In this document: in pieces, positions 8,365 to 16,993 of the stretch
How the letters are laid out: each line of letters begins with the position of its first letter
Numbering within the stretch: position 1 is the first letter of the stretch
Source of the DNA: CBDFGN01 sp965247065
Lineage (GTDB): Bacteria; Bacteroidota; Bacteroidia; Cytophagales; Cyclobacteriaceae
Direction of reading: 5' to 3'
NCBI GenBank assembly: GCA_965247065.1
Contig: CBDFGN010000006.1
Coordinates: forward strand, 2,170,001 to 2,234,000
Length of the DNA: 64,000 nucleotides
Notes under the pieces: model-generated
What the model saw: the letters and a program-made list of their open reading frames with translations, nothing else
What the model was told of the DNA's origin: nothing
Databases searched by the model: none
Program-made: the position numbers and the translations under genes

Positions 8365-8731
8365 TTATTCCGATGAGGATATTAAGAATTCAACTCTTCG
8401 ACTCAACTTTTGAAATCTCGGATCCGATCCTTCTGCAATTGGAAAGTTTTCTCCGAAACCTCTAGTCATGATTCTATTGCCATCTATGCCAAAATCAAGT
8501 AGAAAATGTGCCACTTCTTGTGCCCTTCTTTGAGAAAGAATCAAATTGTATTCTTGGCTGCCCGTTGGATCTGCGTGCCCAAAAATTTTTATAAAGAACT
8601 CAGGATTATTAAACAGAAATAACCCAATTTGCTTAAGTTCTTTTTGGGCTTCCTCTTTTAATTCGGCTTTGGCAAACTCAAAGTAAATTTTTTTCGGGAT
8701 GAATTTCTTATCAATAGGATATTTGAGATTA
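8365..8731 (-). pseudogene. OmpA-like C-terminal domain remnant, 5' part cut off by IS1595
   Basis: The minus-strand frame ending at 8365 reads YPIDKKFIPKKIYFEF, KIFGHADPTGSQEYN, LSQRRAQEVAHFLL, TRGFGENFP and RRVEF. This is the peptidoglycan-binding OmpA C-terminal fold (GHxDPxGSxxYNxxLSxxRA). About 120 codons remain. At 8731 the frame meets the left end of IS1595 copy B and hits a stop inside it. The rest of the protein is not found on the far side of the element. The intact protein would have been an outer-membrane or lipoprotein anchor to the cell wall. Confidence 0.85.
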
Positions 8732-9714
8732 TGCTAGTCCGCAATCGTACCACTAAACTGAGCTAAAGACAAGATTATCAAACAGATTGGTTGAATACCT
8801 TCGATTGAGCTTATAACAGAACTCATCCAAATAGTACTGAAGGTACTTTTCTTTGATAACATGATAAATGCCCAGCAGGGTCCGCTTTGCATTTGCAATG
8901 GCTATGTGTACCCATTTGAGTTCATCGGCACCCTCCCAGGAGGATTTAAAACTCACGTGAACATCTACCAGGCTTTTCAAATCCACATAACCGGTGGATT
9001 GATCAGTGAACAAAACGCTGGCAGGATCAATGGCTTGGCTGACGACCTGCTGAATCGCCTCCTTGCTTTCTGAACGGTGAGCCTTCATCTTGAACTGCCC
9101 ACAGAAATGCTCTGTGCGTCCGTCGATTTCCAATGGAAAGGATTCCGCCATTACAGTTACTTTTGATTTCTTTTGGCTTCCTTTGCCCCGTTTAAGCCTT
9201 TTCTTAACCCGTTTGGACGTACCGGTGGCGAAATAGGCATCGTCCAGTTCTACCATCCCGGCAAGTGTTTGAGTCCCATCGGCCTTTCCCATGGCTGCTC
9301 GTATTTTGCGCATCATCAACCAAATCGGCTCATAGCGTTTGTGGCCCAGTTGTCTTCTGACTTCATGGGCAGAAAACCCTTTCTTAGTGGAGCTCATCAG
9401 GTGAAAGGCTATGTACCAATACCAAAATGGAAGTTTGCTGCTCTGCAGTACAGTACCGCTTCGAAGGGTAGTCCTAAAACCGCATTGCTTGCACTGAAAC
9501 TGCTCTTTTCCGGAAAGCCAATAATGCGAAGGGTGACTGCATTTCTTGCAGATAATCCCTTTCCTGATCCGATACTCGCGAAAATGATCACGGCACATCT
9601 GTTCATTGGGAAACCGTTTAATAAATTCTACAAGGTTCATGGCTATGTTTTTTTCAACAAGGTCGCCAAGCCCTCTGACAGCTTATGTCAATTGGGTATC
9701 TTTACGGACTAGCA
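8732..9714 (-). mobile_element. IS1595-family element, copy B, complete (983 bp)
   Basis: The ends are tgctagtccg (8732-8741) and its inverted complement cggactagca (9705-9714), and the element encodes one transposase. The flanking octamers (tgagatta on the left, gataaaat on the right) do not match, so no target duplication is visible. Either the flanks have rearranged or the two IS1595 copies moved or recombined as a unit. It cuts the OmpA-like gene on its left. Confidence 0.88.
8753..9640 (-). CDS. IS1595-family transposase
   Basis: This is a complete 295-residue transposase. The N-terminal zinc ribbon uses C31, C34, C50 and C53 for end recognition. The catalytic core has D133/D134 in ELDDAYF, D213 in FTDQSTGY and N250 in HIAIANAKR. 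The third residue is asparagine, as in several IS1595 subgroups, rather than the usual DDE glutamate. The tail YLDEFCYKLNRR is typical of the family. The start ATG at 9640 lies 74 bp inside the right terminal repeat. Identity with copy A and the lack of frame damage suggest it could still be active. Confidence 0.93.
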   Translation of the reverse strand: MNLVEFIKRFPNEQMCRDHFREYRIRKGIICKKCSHPSHYWLSGKEQFQCKQCGFRTTLRSGTVLQSSKLPFWYWYIAFHLMSSTKKGFSAHEVRRQLGHKRYEPIWLMMRKIRAAMGKADGTQTLAGMVELDDAYFATGTSKRVKKRLKRGKGSQKKSKVTVMAESFPLEIDGRTEHFCGQFKMKAHRSESKEAIQQVVSQAIDPASVLFTDQSTGYVDLKSLVDVHVSFKSSWEGADELKWVHIAIANAKRTLLGIYHVIKEKYLQYYLDEFCYKLNRRYSTNLFDNLVFSSV

Positions 9715-10469
9715 GATAAAATAATGAACCGCTTCCAAAGCTTAGTCTTTCACAAAACCCTGGACGAGGACTCTTTGATGAAGGAGCAGATATTGAATTT
9801 AGCTCCTAGCTACGAAACTTCAAATTTAACGGGGAATGGATTAGAAGTTCAAGGATGTGCGGGACTGAGCTAACCCTGGCCCTTGCTTGAAAATTTCTGT
9901 GCTCGACCACCTGATTATTACTGTGGAGGGCTACTTTTGGCTTCACATCTGATCATCTTCTAGACCTTTGGTGCGGGGGCCGGCCTTCATTTTTAGGCGA
10001 TTCCTGTTGCTGGCTCAGCTCTTTTCCCTTGGTCATGTTTTCCATGATCTCTTCTTAAGGAGCAACTCGTGCTTCGGTATGATGGGACGTCTTGATTATT
10101 AGAAATTCGCAGAAATGGAGATTTGCACGGGGCTGATCAAAGTTTAATCCAGCGATCCATCAAAGATGTACCGGTTAATATTTTGTGGGTCGTTCATGGA
10201 CAAATTTCAAGTCCACAAAAAGAATAATTTATATCAAATTTCGAATTCTTAGGAAAACGTTTCGCCCTAAGTTATAGAAAATCTCCATCCCTCCTACCCT
10301 GCTGAGATCCTTGCGCTTCTGGTAGTATTTTTTACCGGTGCAAGCACCTTACTTATGACAACTTATTTCCCTTCCAGAATCCGGATGCATTGGACATAAA
10401 TTAATTTTTGTTTCACTTAAAACTTAAATGTCATGAACGCAGTAATTTTCACCAAGACTTTATTGATTT
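9715..10469. other. 755 bp without recognisable genes
   Basis: No frame here resembles a known family. A 50-codon frame from 9724 (MNRFQSLVFHKTL and onward) starts right beside the IS1595 end and is probably chance. A very short frame at 10434 (MNAVIFTKTLLISS) could be a broken signal peptide. The stretch looks like degenerate DNA between insertion sequences. Confidence 0.4.
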
Positions 10470-10914
10470 CTAGTAGCCGGATCTAATAAGAAGATAACTT
10501 GCGGCCGCAGGGATCCTCGATCGTTCCGGAAGCACCGCATAAGATAATTTGGTATCCCTGAGCTCCTCCAGATCCTGGGCATATGGCCGGCTGCAGGATC
10601 CTTTGAAGTTATCTTTAATCTCTAATAAGTGTAACAGGTTTAAAGCCCTTGTAATCGACCAGGAAGGCGTCTCCATTGCCGGTGATCAGCAAATCCCCAA
10701 CTGAGGTAGACCTAATGTCAGTGGATCCTTTTCCACTGAGATTTTTAACTCCCTCCAGGTCGGGCCAGGAAACCTCGTTCGTATTGGTTAAGATCCATGC
10801 ATCGTCTAATTCGGTGCTGTACACTTCAGCTACTTTTTCAAAGTCATTCAAATGCACCTGGTCACATATAACCGGGGGCACTTCTTCAAAGAGATCCCTT
10901 TTATGATAGATGGA
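10470..10914 (-). pseudogene. C-terminal remnant of an unknown gene, interrupted by a 130-bp insertion
   Basis: The minus-strand frame is open from the IS21 end (about 10914) and reads HKRDLFEEVPPVICDQVHL, DDAWILTNTNEVSWPDLEG and DAFLVDYKGFKPVTLIRD, then stops at 10615. The aspartate/tryptophan-rich strands suggest a secreted beta-rich protein, but I do not recognise the family. If the 130-bp insertion and one copy of the flanking 9-bp repeat are removed, the end becomes VTLIRSGY with a stop at 10470. So the insertion changed only the last few residues. The 5' part of the gene was lost on the IS21 side. Confidence 0.55.
10491..10620. mobile_element. MITE-like 130-bp insertion with 9-bp target duplication
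   Basis: The segment is flanked by the direct repeat tctaataag (10482-10490 and 10621-10629). Its ends carry the inverted repeat aagataactt (10491-10500) and aagttatctt (10606-10615), the right one set in by 5 bp. Removing segment plus one repeat restores an uninterrupted reading frame in the host gene. The interior is GC-richer than its surroundings and holds no gene of its own. The family is unknown. A 9-bp duplication is used by several transposase families, so the mobilising element cannot be named. Confidence 0.6.
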
Positions 10915-10920
10915 AAATAT

Positions 10921-10988
10921 CGCTAAAGTAGGCCACTAAATATCGGCTAAAGGGGGCCATAGATTCTCGCCCAAAGGGGGCCACTGAC
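10921..10988 (+). repeat. IS21-family left-end multiple repeats
   Basis: Three related units start at about 10921, 10944 and 10968. Each has the core ctaaag or ccaaag followed by a G-run and gccac/gccat, spaced about 24 bp. Spaced terminal repeats of this kind are the transposase-binding sites of IS21 elements, and an istA start follows at 11026. Confidence 0.65.
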
Positions 10989-11025
10989 AAAAGGCCTTTC
11001 TTGAGGAAAAAAACTCAAGGAAAGA

Positions 11026-11703
11026 ATGGCCAATAAAATTATCAGAATGTCAGTGTTCCGTCAGATCATTACTTTAAAAAACAAAGGACTTAGTAATCGT
11101 GCCATCAGCCGCCAGCTAGGCCTTTCCCGCAAAACGACCAACAAGTACATTGGGTACCTACAACAAAGTGAACTAAGTTCTCCGAACTTATTACAGTTAT
11201 CTGATGGGGAACTCTGTGCTCTTGTAAATTCCAGCGCACAGAAACCAGCAGCAGATTATCTACAGATACTTTACAGCTATTTTCCCATTGTAGAAAAACA
11301 GCTCAAACGGGTTGGAGTTACCCGTCTTGTGCTCTGGCAGGAGTATAAACAACTACATCGGGAAGGTATCAGCTATGCCCGATTCTGTTTTCATTTCCGC
11401 CGTTGGCAGCAAAGTCAGCAGGTCACCATGCACTTCGAACATAAGGCGGGAGACAAGCTATTTGTAGATTTTACCGGCAAAAAGCTATCCCTAATAGATA
11501 CAGAAACCGGTGAACTCACCCCGGTAGAGGTATTTGTGGCAGTGTTGGGCGCCAGCCAGTACACTTATGTAGAAGCGGTAGCCAATCAAAAAGTAGCCAA
11601 TTTTATTGACGCCTTAACTCATGCGTTTTCTTTTTTTGGTGGGGTACCCCAAGCAGTGGTACCCGATAATCTAAAGGCAGCTGTTACCCAGGCGGTATTC
11701 TAA
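11026..11703 (+). pseudogene. istA: IS21-family transposase IstA, truncated
   Basis: The start at 11026 is preceded by an A/G-rich ribosome-binding stretch. The 225 remaining residues contain an N-terminal helix-turn-helix (NRAISRQLGLSRKTTNKYI, about 25-43), the first catalytic aspartate in KLFVDFTGKKLS and the second in VPDNLKAAV. Full-length IstA is roughly 500 residues, so the third catalytic acid and the C-terminus are missing. The frame ends where the IS110-family element begins, and neither the rest of istA nor the helper ATPase gene istB is found further right. It is inactive. Confidence 0.88.
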
Positions 11704-11741
11704 GACTTAACCAAATTAATAATCTAAGAAATGTCCGATTC

Positions 11742-12737
11742 TTAGGCTGCAAATTTGAGTGTGTCCACATAAGGGGTTCCTCTTTTAGCTACTGCGAAGA
11801 CTCTGGCCACGATCTTGTTTCGGATAATGTTTAATGTAGACATCTTATTTTTGCCTTCAGCCAGTCTTCTTTGGTAATATACCCGCATTTCCGGATTATA
11901 TTGAATGCAACTAGCAACGGCGTTGGACAAGAGGGATTTCAACTTCTTGTTGCCCAGATAATGCACCTTGCTCTTGCCTTTCCAGCTGATGCCCGATTGG
12001 TTGGGGAAAGGAGCTATGCCACTGTAACAGGCAAATTTCCTCCAGGTTTCAAAGGCGGTGAAGCAATTGGTATAGACCAAAAAACTGGATCCCAAAATTA
12101 ATCCCACGCCTTTTACCGAGCTGACCAGGTTAAAGATTCTTTTTAACTCGCCATCCTCGGAAATGATCCGCTGGATCTCTTTTTCTACCCTTTTGATCTG
12201 CCGGTCCAAATGGCTGATCAGCTGCTCCTGGGCACGGAATAGCATCGGATTATCAACCACCTTCACAAAGGCTTTCATTTCCTGCAAAGATGCCTTGCAT
12301 CCAGCCCTTTGTTTGACCATCCGCTCTCTAAAGGATAACAAACTTTTGAGATTTAAGATCGCCTTAGAAGGCAACTGATAAAGCTTGATTCTGTGGCGAC
12401 GCAAATAGGCGTACTCGGCAATCACCCCCGCAGCAATTACATCACTTTTCCCCCGGGTGATCCCTAACGATCGCTTGATCTCTAAACCCGGCACCATGCA
12501 GAACAATATCTGGCGTTCAGTCAAAAAAACAGCCAGTGGCAGAGAATACAACCCGGTATGCTCAAAGCAGATGATGACTTTAATTAAGTCTTTTCCATTT
12601 AATCTTTTCGCCCACTGGAGCAATTGATTAAAGCCGGTTCGATTGTTAGCAAACTCACATTTGGCCTGGCTTAAATAATCATGGGCATCAAAAGTTCCTT
12701 TAGATACATCAATGCCGATTGCGTTGTGAAATTTCAT
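11742..12737 (-). CDS. IS110-family transposase (DEDD recombinase), one acidic residue changed
   Basis: The 331-residue protein has the N-terminal RuvC-like domain (IGIDVSKGTF with D10, CFEHTGLY with E59, RGKSDVIAAGVIAEYA with D99). The C-terminal Transposase_20 domain has CYSGIAPFPNQSG and its catalytic-region serine. IS110 enzymes use DEDD residues, and the fourth normally lies three positions after the third (KxDxxDA). Here that position is A102, one base change from aspartate. Otherwise the frame is intact and of normal length. Known members are guided by a bridge RNA from the element's own non-coding end. The A102 change may mean it is inactive. Confidence 0.92.
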   Translation of the reverse strand: MKFHNAIGIDVSKGTFDAHDYLSQAKCEFANNRTGFNQLLQWAKRLNGKDLIKVIICFEHTGLYSLPLAVFLTERQILFCMVPGLEIKRSLGITRGKSDVIAAGVIAEYAYLRRHRIKLYQLPSKAILNLKSLLSFRERMVKQRAGCKASLQEMKAFVKVVDNPMLFRAQEQLISHLDRQIKRVEKEIQRIISEDGELKRIFNLVSSVKGVGLILGSSFLVYTNCFTAFETWRKFACYSGIAPFPNQSGISWKGKSKVHYLGNKKLKSLLSNAVASCIQYNPEMRVYYQRRLAEGKNKMSTLNIIRNKIVARVFAVAKRGTPYVDTLKFAA

Positions 12738-12925
12738 GCTTTTAAATACTTTTAGATACTTTTGGATTTTTTAAAAATTGAGTTGCCAAACTAAGACCTT
12801 TAATAAGACCCTACAGTCTAAAATTCTAATTGGTTCTTAAGGCAACTTGTTGAAGGAACGGGGACTATAACCGACGATAGGTCTTACCTAGACCGCTATA
12901 AAGTTCACCCCGTTCCTTCTTTTTT
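12738..12925 (-). ncRNA. candidate bridge RNA region of the IS110-family element
   Basis: In IS110-group elements the non-coding segment upstream of the transposase encodes the bridge RNA that pairs with target and donor DNA. The corresponding segment here is about 190 nt long with no gene. It contains repeated short motifs (aagacc/ggtct at about 12800-12895) and a long stem. I infer the RNA from element architecture. I cannot define its ends or guide loops by eye. Confidence 0.35.
12852..12925 (+). terminator. 12-bp perfect stem with 44-nt structured loop and T-tract
   Basis: gaaggaacgggg (12852-12863) pairs perfectly with ccccgttccttc (12908-12919), and six T follow on the plus strand. The loop contains a second small stem (ggtct/agacc). 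It could be a plus-strand terminator, a fold of the IS110 upstream RNA on the minus strand, or both. Confidence 0.45.
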
Positions 12926-13091
12926 CAAACCTAGCTTTGTATTCTCAACACTTATCCACAAGTTATTAAATCTCCCCCCGGACCCCCCTCTGGTGGATAA
13001 CTATAATACCAATAATGTTCTTGAAATATTTATACTGGGTAAATCTAAAGGACCGCTATAGCGCTCGGACCGATTCAAGACCATAACAAAC

Positions 13092-13118
13092 AAAAAAGGG
13101 CGGATCAAAGACCCACCC
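13092..13118 (-). terminator. rho-independent terminator of the lipoprotein gene
   Basis: On the minus strand GGGTGG and CCGCCC form a 6-bp stem (one G-U pair in RNA) with a 9-nt loop, followed by six T. It lies about 20 bp after the repaired stop codon of the lipoprotein gene (13139), supporting that gene's longer, frameshift-corrected extent. Confidence 0.65.
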
Positions 13119-13138
13119 CTTCCTTTATTGGCTTTGGC

Positions 13139-13773
13139 CTACGGCAGCCTCGTGAAAGTCATATCAATCTTGAAAAAATCAAGATTACTCCCATCCACCG
13201 GACTACAAGCATCCGGAGGTAAGGGGAAATTGGTTGCTGTCCCGGTAAGGGTACTACCGCTAAAAACAATATCCCCGATGACCACAGTTAAAGTAGTAAC
13301 AGCTATTGGAGGAGCAACCGTATGCTAATTTCATTGTTCATGTCGTCGTAGCTCCAGCTACCTTGCTGAACAGCAGCTATCGTTTCGTCGGTTGGACAAA
13401 ATAACCACGACGTGTCGTCTTGTCTTAACTCAATGGCAGCACTTGCGAACGGATCGCAAGCGGGCGCAGGTGGATTAAACAAGCCCGCTAATACGAACAG
13501 AAGAGCGTTTTCCCCACCGGGTTGCCCTGGGCCAAATGGTATCGGCACACACGCTGTGCTTGCATCACCATCATGATCAACCACAAAGGTATTGGCATCC
13601 ACAAATGTTGAAGCAGTTATATTGTAGGAACCAACAAATTGGTCCTTGGGATCCACCACCGGAGCTGCATCATCGCTGCCGCAGGCCGCTAGCATCATCA
13701 AACCAATCCCCACGGCCAGCAGCAGGACCACACCGACCACACTTCTCATTTCTTCAAGCAGTTTCATCTTCAA
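13139..13773 (-). CDS. lipoprotein of unknown function, frameshift near the middle of the C-terminal half
   Basis: The start at 13773 gives a signal peptide ending LAACGSDD, a lipobox with the lipidated cysteine at about residue 31. As written, the frame stops at 13303 after 156 residues. One base later the frame continues with TVAPPIAVTTLTVVIGD, FSGSTLTGTATNFPLP and SNLDFFKIDMTFTRLP, then a stop at 13139 directly before a terminator. So one base appears deleted at about 13320. The overall plan of lipobox, QFVGSYNITAS and beta strands resembles small lipocalin-like lipoproteins of Bacteroidota. The frameshift may be a real mutation or an assembly error. The gene is divergent from the receptor at 13944. 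Confidence 0.7.
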
Positions 13774-13943
13774 TAGGTTAAGTTAATTTATAGATTTGCA
13801 TTTCGCTTATACCTTAAAATCGCACAAGTAAGGCACTTCGTACAATCTTAACAAATAGTTCACAATTAACGCGGATTGTCGGGATTTTTTTGCTCTTTTG
13901 AACACGGCGAGAACAGAGTTTTTCGGGTTGAAACTTAAGCAAA

Positions 13944-16769
13944 ATGACCTTTCGGATTCAATCAGCAATTCCCAAATCATTTTTTCTGGGACTGGGAGTT
14001 TTTTGGGTCACCTCGGCCTCACTTGCTCAAGAAACGATCCTTGAAGGGTCGGTGTTAGATGATGATAAAAATGAGCCGTTGATCGGAGTAAACCTCACGG
14101 TTAAAGGAAAATTGGTTGGAACCACTACTGACCTTCAGGGTCGGTTCAGATTTGAGACTAAAATACCTACACCTTTTGTCCTCCAGATCTCCTTTGTTGG
14201 ATTTGTAAAGCAAGAGATCCAAATCACGGAATCCACAAATCAAATGCAGGTTTTGCTGGCTCAAGAAACCGTAATGGGTCAGGAGGTGGTAATTTCCGCG
14301 TCCAGGTTTGAGGAAAGCCTAATGGTATCTCCGGTTTCGATTGAGAAAATGGGACTAATAGACATTAGGCAAACGGCTGCCGCTAACTTTTACGACGGAT
14401 TGAGCAATCTGAAGGGTGTTGACATGAATGTTCAAAGTCTCACGTTCAAGCTCCCCAACACCAGGGGGTTCAGCAATAATACCAATTTCCGCTTTAATCA
14501 AATGGTTGATGGGATTGACAATTCCTCGCCAGGATTGAGTTTTGCCGCCGGAAACATCATGGGCCTTTCGCCGCTGGACGTGGAAAGCGTTGAGTTGCTG
14601 GTTGGAGCGTCCTCGGCGCTATATGGTCCTGGGGGAATGAATGGAACTCTTTTGATGAATTCCAAGAACCCCTTCGAATACGAGGGGTTAAGCTTATCCC
14701 TACAAACCGGGCTCATGCATATTGGCGCAGATTACAGGGACAGCCCAGCCCCGATGTATGACGCAAATCTTCGTTTTGCCAGGTCTTTCGATAACAAGTT
14801 TGCATTTAAGGTAAATGCCTCGTATTTGACGGCATTAGATTGGCACGGATCGGACTTTAGAGACATCAACGATCTGGGGAACCTCAACAGCACCAGACAG
14901 TCCAATCCAGGTTACGATGGAGTGAATGTCTATGGCGATGACGTAGTGGCCCCGGTTAACTTGAAAGAAATAGCTCCCACCGTGGCCGAGGCGATTGCTG
15001 ACCAACGAGGTCTGGTCCCGGGCACTCCGGAATACGATGATTTCGTCATGGGAATTGTGGATCAGTTTCCGGACCAGATAATAACCCGCTCCGGATGGGA
15101 CGAATCAGACCTGGTGGACTACGATACTGAGAATTTGATATTTTCAAGTTCGTTACACTACAAGATCAACGATAACCTCGAAGCTATCGCCCAGGGCCAA
15201 TTTGGGCAAGGAACGGCGGTTTATACCGCCCAGAATCGCTTCTCCCTGGTCGATTTCCAGGCACTGATAGGAAAGCTTGAATTAAAGGGTTCAAATTTTT
15301 TTGTTCGGGCTTTTGGATTTCGAGAGGATGCCGGAAGCACCTACGACGCTGGAACAACCGGACTTCTTATGAACGAAGCTTGGAAGCCAAGTCGAGAGCA
15401 ATGGTATCCAGAATATATCGAGGTTTTTACCGCCAACTTGTTGTCGAGTGGTTCGGAGCGAATTGCACACAATGCAGCTCGCCAACACGCTGAGAACCGC
15501 ACACTCGGGGGAACTATCGTAAATCCAGCCGCCCCGGCTTTCCCGTTACCGGGGACCCCAGAGTTCGAAAGTATATTCAACAACGTACGTTCAACCACGA
15601 TCAATCAAGGTGGTGCCCTGGTTGTTGACAAGAGTTCCTACGTTCACTTTGAAGGAATGTATGATTTTAGCAAGCACATTAAAACTTTTGATTTTCTAGC
15701 TGGTGGAAGCAACCGGGTTTACACGCTCAACACGGAAGGAACCACTTTTGTAGATGAACCCGGAAATCCAATTAGGATAAATGAATTCGGTGCCTATGCG
15801 CAGTTAGTTAAAAGATTGGTCAGTGACCGGTTGAAATTCACCTTATCCGGTAGGTATGACAAAAATGAGAAATTCGAAGGCCGGGTTACTCCAAGGTTTA
15901 CATTTACGTACTCTCTTGATACGCAACAGGAGCATAATGTAAGAGGTTCTATCCAGACTGCATTTATGTTCCCCCCGATGCAGAATCAATGGGTAGATCT
16001 CAACACCGGATTATTCGTAGTCCTAGGAGGGCTTCCGGAGGTGCAGGCCCGATATGACTTTGACAACAACCCGGTTTATCCTTTGACCGGAACTAATCCG
16101 ATCACGGATGGTGCCGATACAACTAATGGTGCGTTTGAAATTCCGGTCTTTGGTCCAGAGCGAGTTACTGCTTTTGAAGCCGGATACAGGGGGTTATATT
16201 TTGATCGAAAACTTTTCGTGGACGCTTACATTTATCAAAATCGCTATAACGGATTTCTAGCGACCCAATCTCTAATACAGAACCCTGAACTAGGATCCGC
16301 TGCTCAGAGATTTCAGACTACGATTAGCACCACCGAGCCAGTAACGAGTTTCGGATGGGCCTTGGGAGCTCAATATATTTTGAAGCGGAAATACGTTTTT
16401 GACGGAAATATCTCTTACAACAAGCTCAAAGAATTTGGCTTCGGCCCCGGCGTGTTGACCAGTTATAACACACCAGATTACAGGATAAACCTGGGTATCA
16501 TTAACCGCAGCTTCCTCAAGAATATAGGCTTTTCCGGGAAGTGGAGGTGGCAAAATGAGTTTTCTTGGGAATCGGCATTTGGAGTTGGGCAGGTACCGGC
16601 CTTCCACGTTCTGGACCTCCAAGTGAGTTATAAGTTTGTTGGGTTGAAATCCATAATAAAACTGGGAGCCGCAAATGCCCTTAATCAGTATTACACAACC
16701 GGACTCGGCAATGCCCAAATTGGGGGTCTCTACTACATTACCTGGACATATGATCAGCTGATAAACTAG
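13944..16769 (+). CDS. TonB-dependent outer-membrane receptor
   Basis: This 941-residue receptor has a signal peptide ending SLA-QE (about residue 29). A carboxypeptidase-regulatory-like beta domain follows (about 32-110: LEGSVLDDDKNEPLIGVNL, GTTTDLQGRFRF). The plug comes next (about 115-235, with LMNSKNPF at its end), then a long beta-barrel ending in an aromatic-rich strand (GLYYITWTYDQLIN). It would import an unknown ligand across the outer membrane using TonB-ExbBD energy. No SusD partner follows, so it is not a standard glycan uptake pair. The lipoprotein at 13139 is divergently transcribed. Confidence 0.9.
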   Translation: MTFRIQSAIPKSFFLGLGVFWVTSASLAQETILEGSVLDDDKNEPLIGVNLTVKGKLVGTTTDLQGRFRFETKIPTPFVLQISFVGFVKQEIQITESTNQMQVLLAQETVMGQEVVISASRFEESLMVSPVSIEKMGLIDIRQTAAANFYDGLSNLKGVDMNVQSLTFKLPNTRGFSNNTNFRFNQMVDGIDNSSPGLSFAAGNIMGLSPLDVESVELLVGASSALYGPGGMNGTLLMNSKNPFEYEGLSLSLQTGLMHIGADYRDSPAPMYDANLRFARSFDNKFAFKVNASYLTALDWHGSDFRDINDLGNLNSTRQSNPGYDGVNVYGDDVVAPVNLKEIAPTVAEAIADQRGLVPGTPEYDDFVMGIVDQFPDQIITRSGWDESDLVDYDTENLIFSSSLHYKINDNLEAIAQGQFGQGTAVYTAQNRFSLVDFQALIGKLELKGSNFFVRAFGFREDAGSTYDAGTTGLLMNEAWKPSREQWYPEYIEVFTANLLSSGSERIAHNAARQHAENRTLGGTIVNPAAPAFPLPGTPEFESIFNNVRSTTINQGGALVVDKSSYVHFEGMYDFSKHIKTFDFLAGGSNRVYTLNTEGTTFVDEPGNPIRINEFGAYAQLVKRLVSDRLKFTLSGRYDKNEKFEGRVTPRFTFTYSLDTQQEHNVRGSIQTAFMFPPMQNQWVDLNTGLFVVLGGLPEVQARYDFDNNPVYPLTGTNPITDGADTTNGAFEIPVFGPERVTAFEAGYRGLYFDRKLFVDAYIYQNRYNGFLATQSLIQNPELGSAAQRFQTTISTTEPVTSFGWALGAQYILKRKYVFDGNISYNKLKEFGFGPGVLTSYNTPDYRINLGIINRSFLKNIGFSGKWRWQNEFSWESAFGVGQVPAFHVLDLQVSYKFVGLKSIIKLGAANALNQYYTTGLGNAQIGGLYYITWTYDQLIN

Positions 16770-16993
16770 ATCGATAATCAATCGGATACAAAGATACACG
16801 GGCAGGTCCTTACTTTATCAACAACACAATCAGGTTCTGGCTGGCGATTGTGTCGGTTAAGAGTTTAGAACATCGATGGCATTTCGATGCCGAAGTACAT
16901 TGCAGAAACGAGATTTGCCTTTAGAAATGAACGAAGGCGAGAAATGAAATAGCATGGTTATGATCTCAGTATTTTTGGCTAAATTGAATTAGA

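Larger units (their letters stand above)
11704..12925 (-). mobile_element. IS110-family element (approximate limits)
   Basis: An IS110 transposase gene on the minus strand is flanked by about 40 bp after its stop and about 190 bp before its start. IS110 elements generally lack terminal inverted repeats and target duplications, so the ends are estimated. The left one is where istA stops being recognisable (about 11704), and the right one is after a long hairpin (12852-12919). The element sits in the IS21 copy and its arrival probably accompanied loss of the remainder of that copy. Confidence 0.6.

Noticed and set aside
10500..10605. Cloning-vector or linker contamination (cluster of six-base palindromes such as gcggccgc, catatg, ctgcag)
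   Set aside because: The segment is flanked by a target duplication in an otherwise natural gene and no vector backbone follows; contamination cannot be fully excluded without raw reads.
10491..10620. attC-like integron site after a stop codon
   Set aside because: The outer AAC/GTT arms pair well, but the inner arms are not aligned in length, there is no integrase, and the 9-bp target duplication explains the structure better as a transposon insertion.
12952..13000. DnaA-box pair (ttatccaca and an 8/9 inverted match) as a replication origin
   Set aside because: A perfect 9-mer is expected about 0.5 times by chance in 64 kb on both strands, and there is no dnaA, dnaN or A/T-rich unwinding element nearby.
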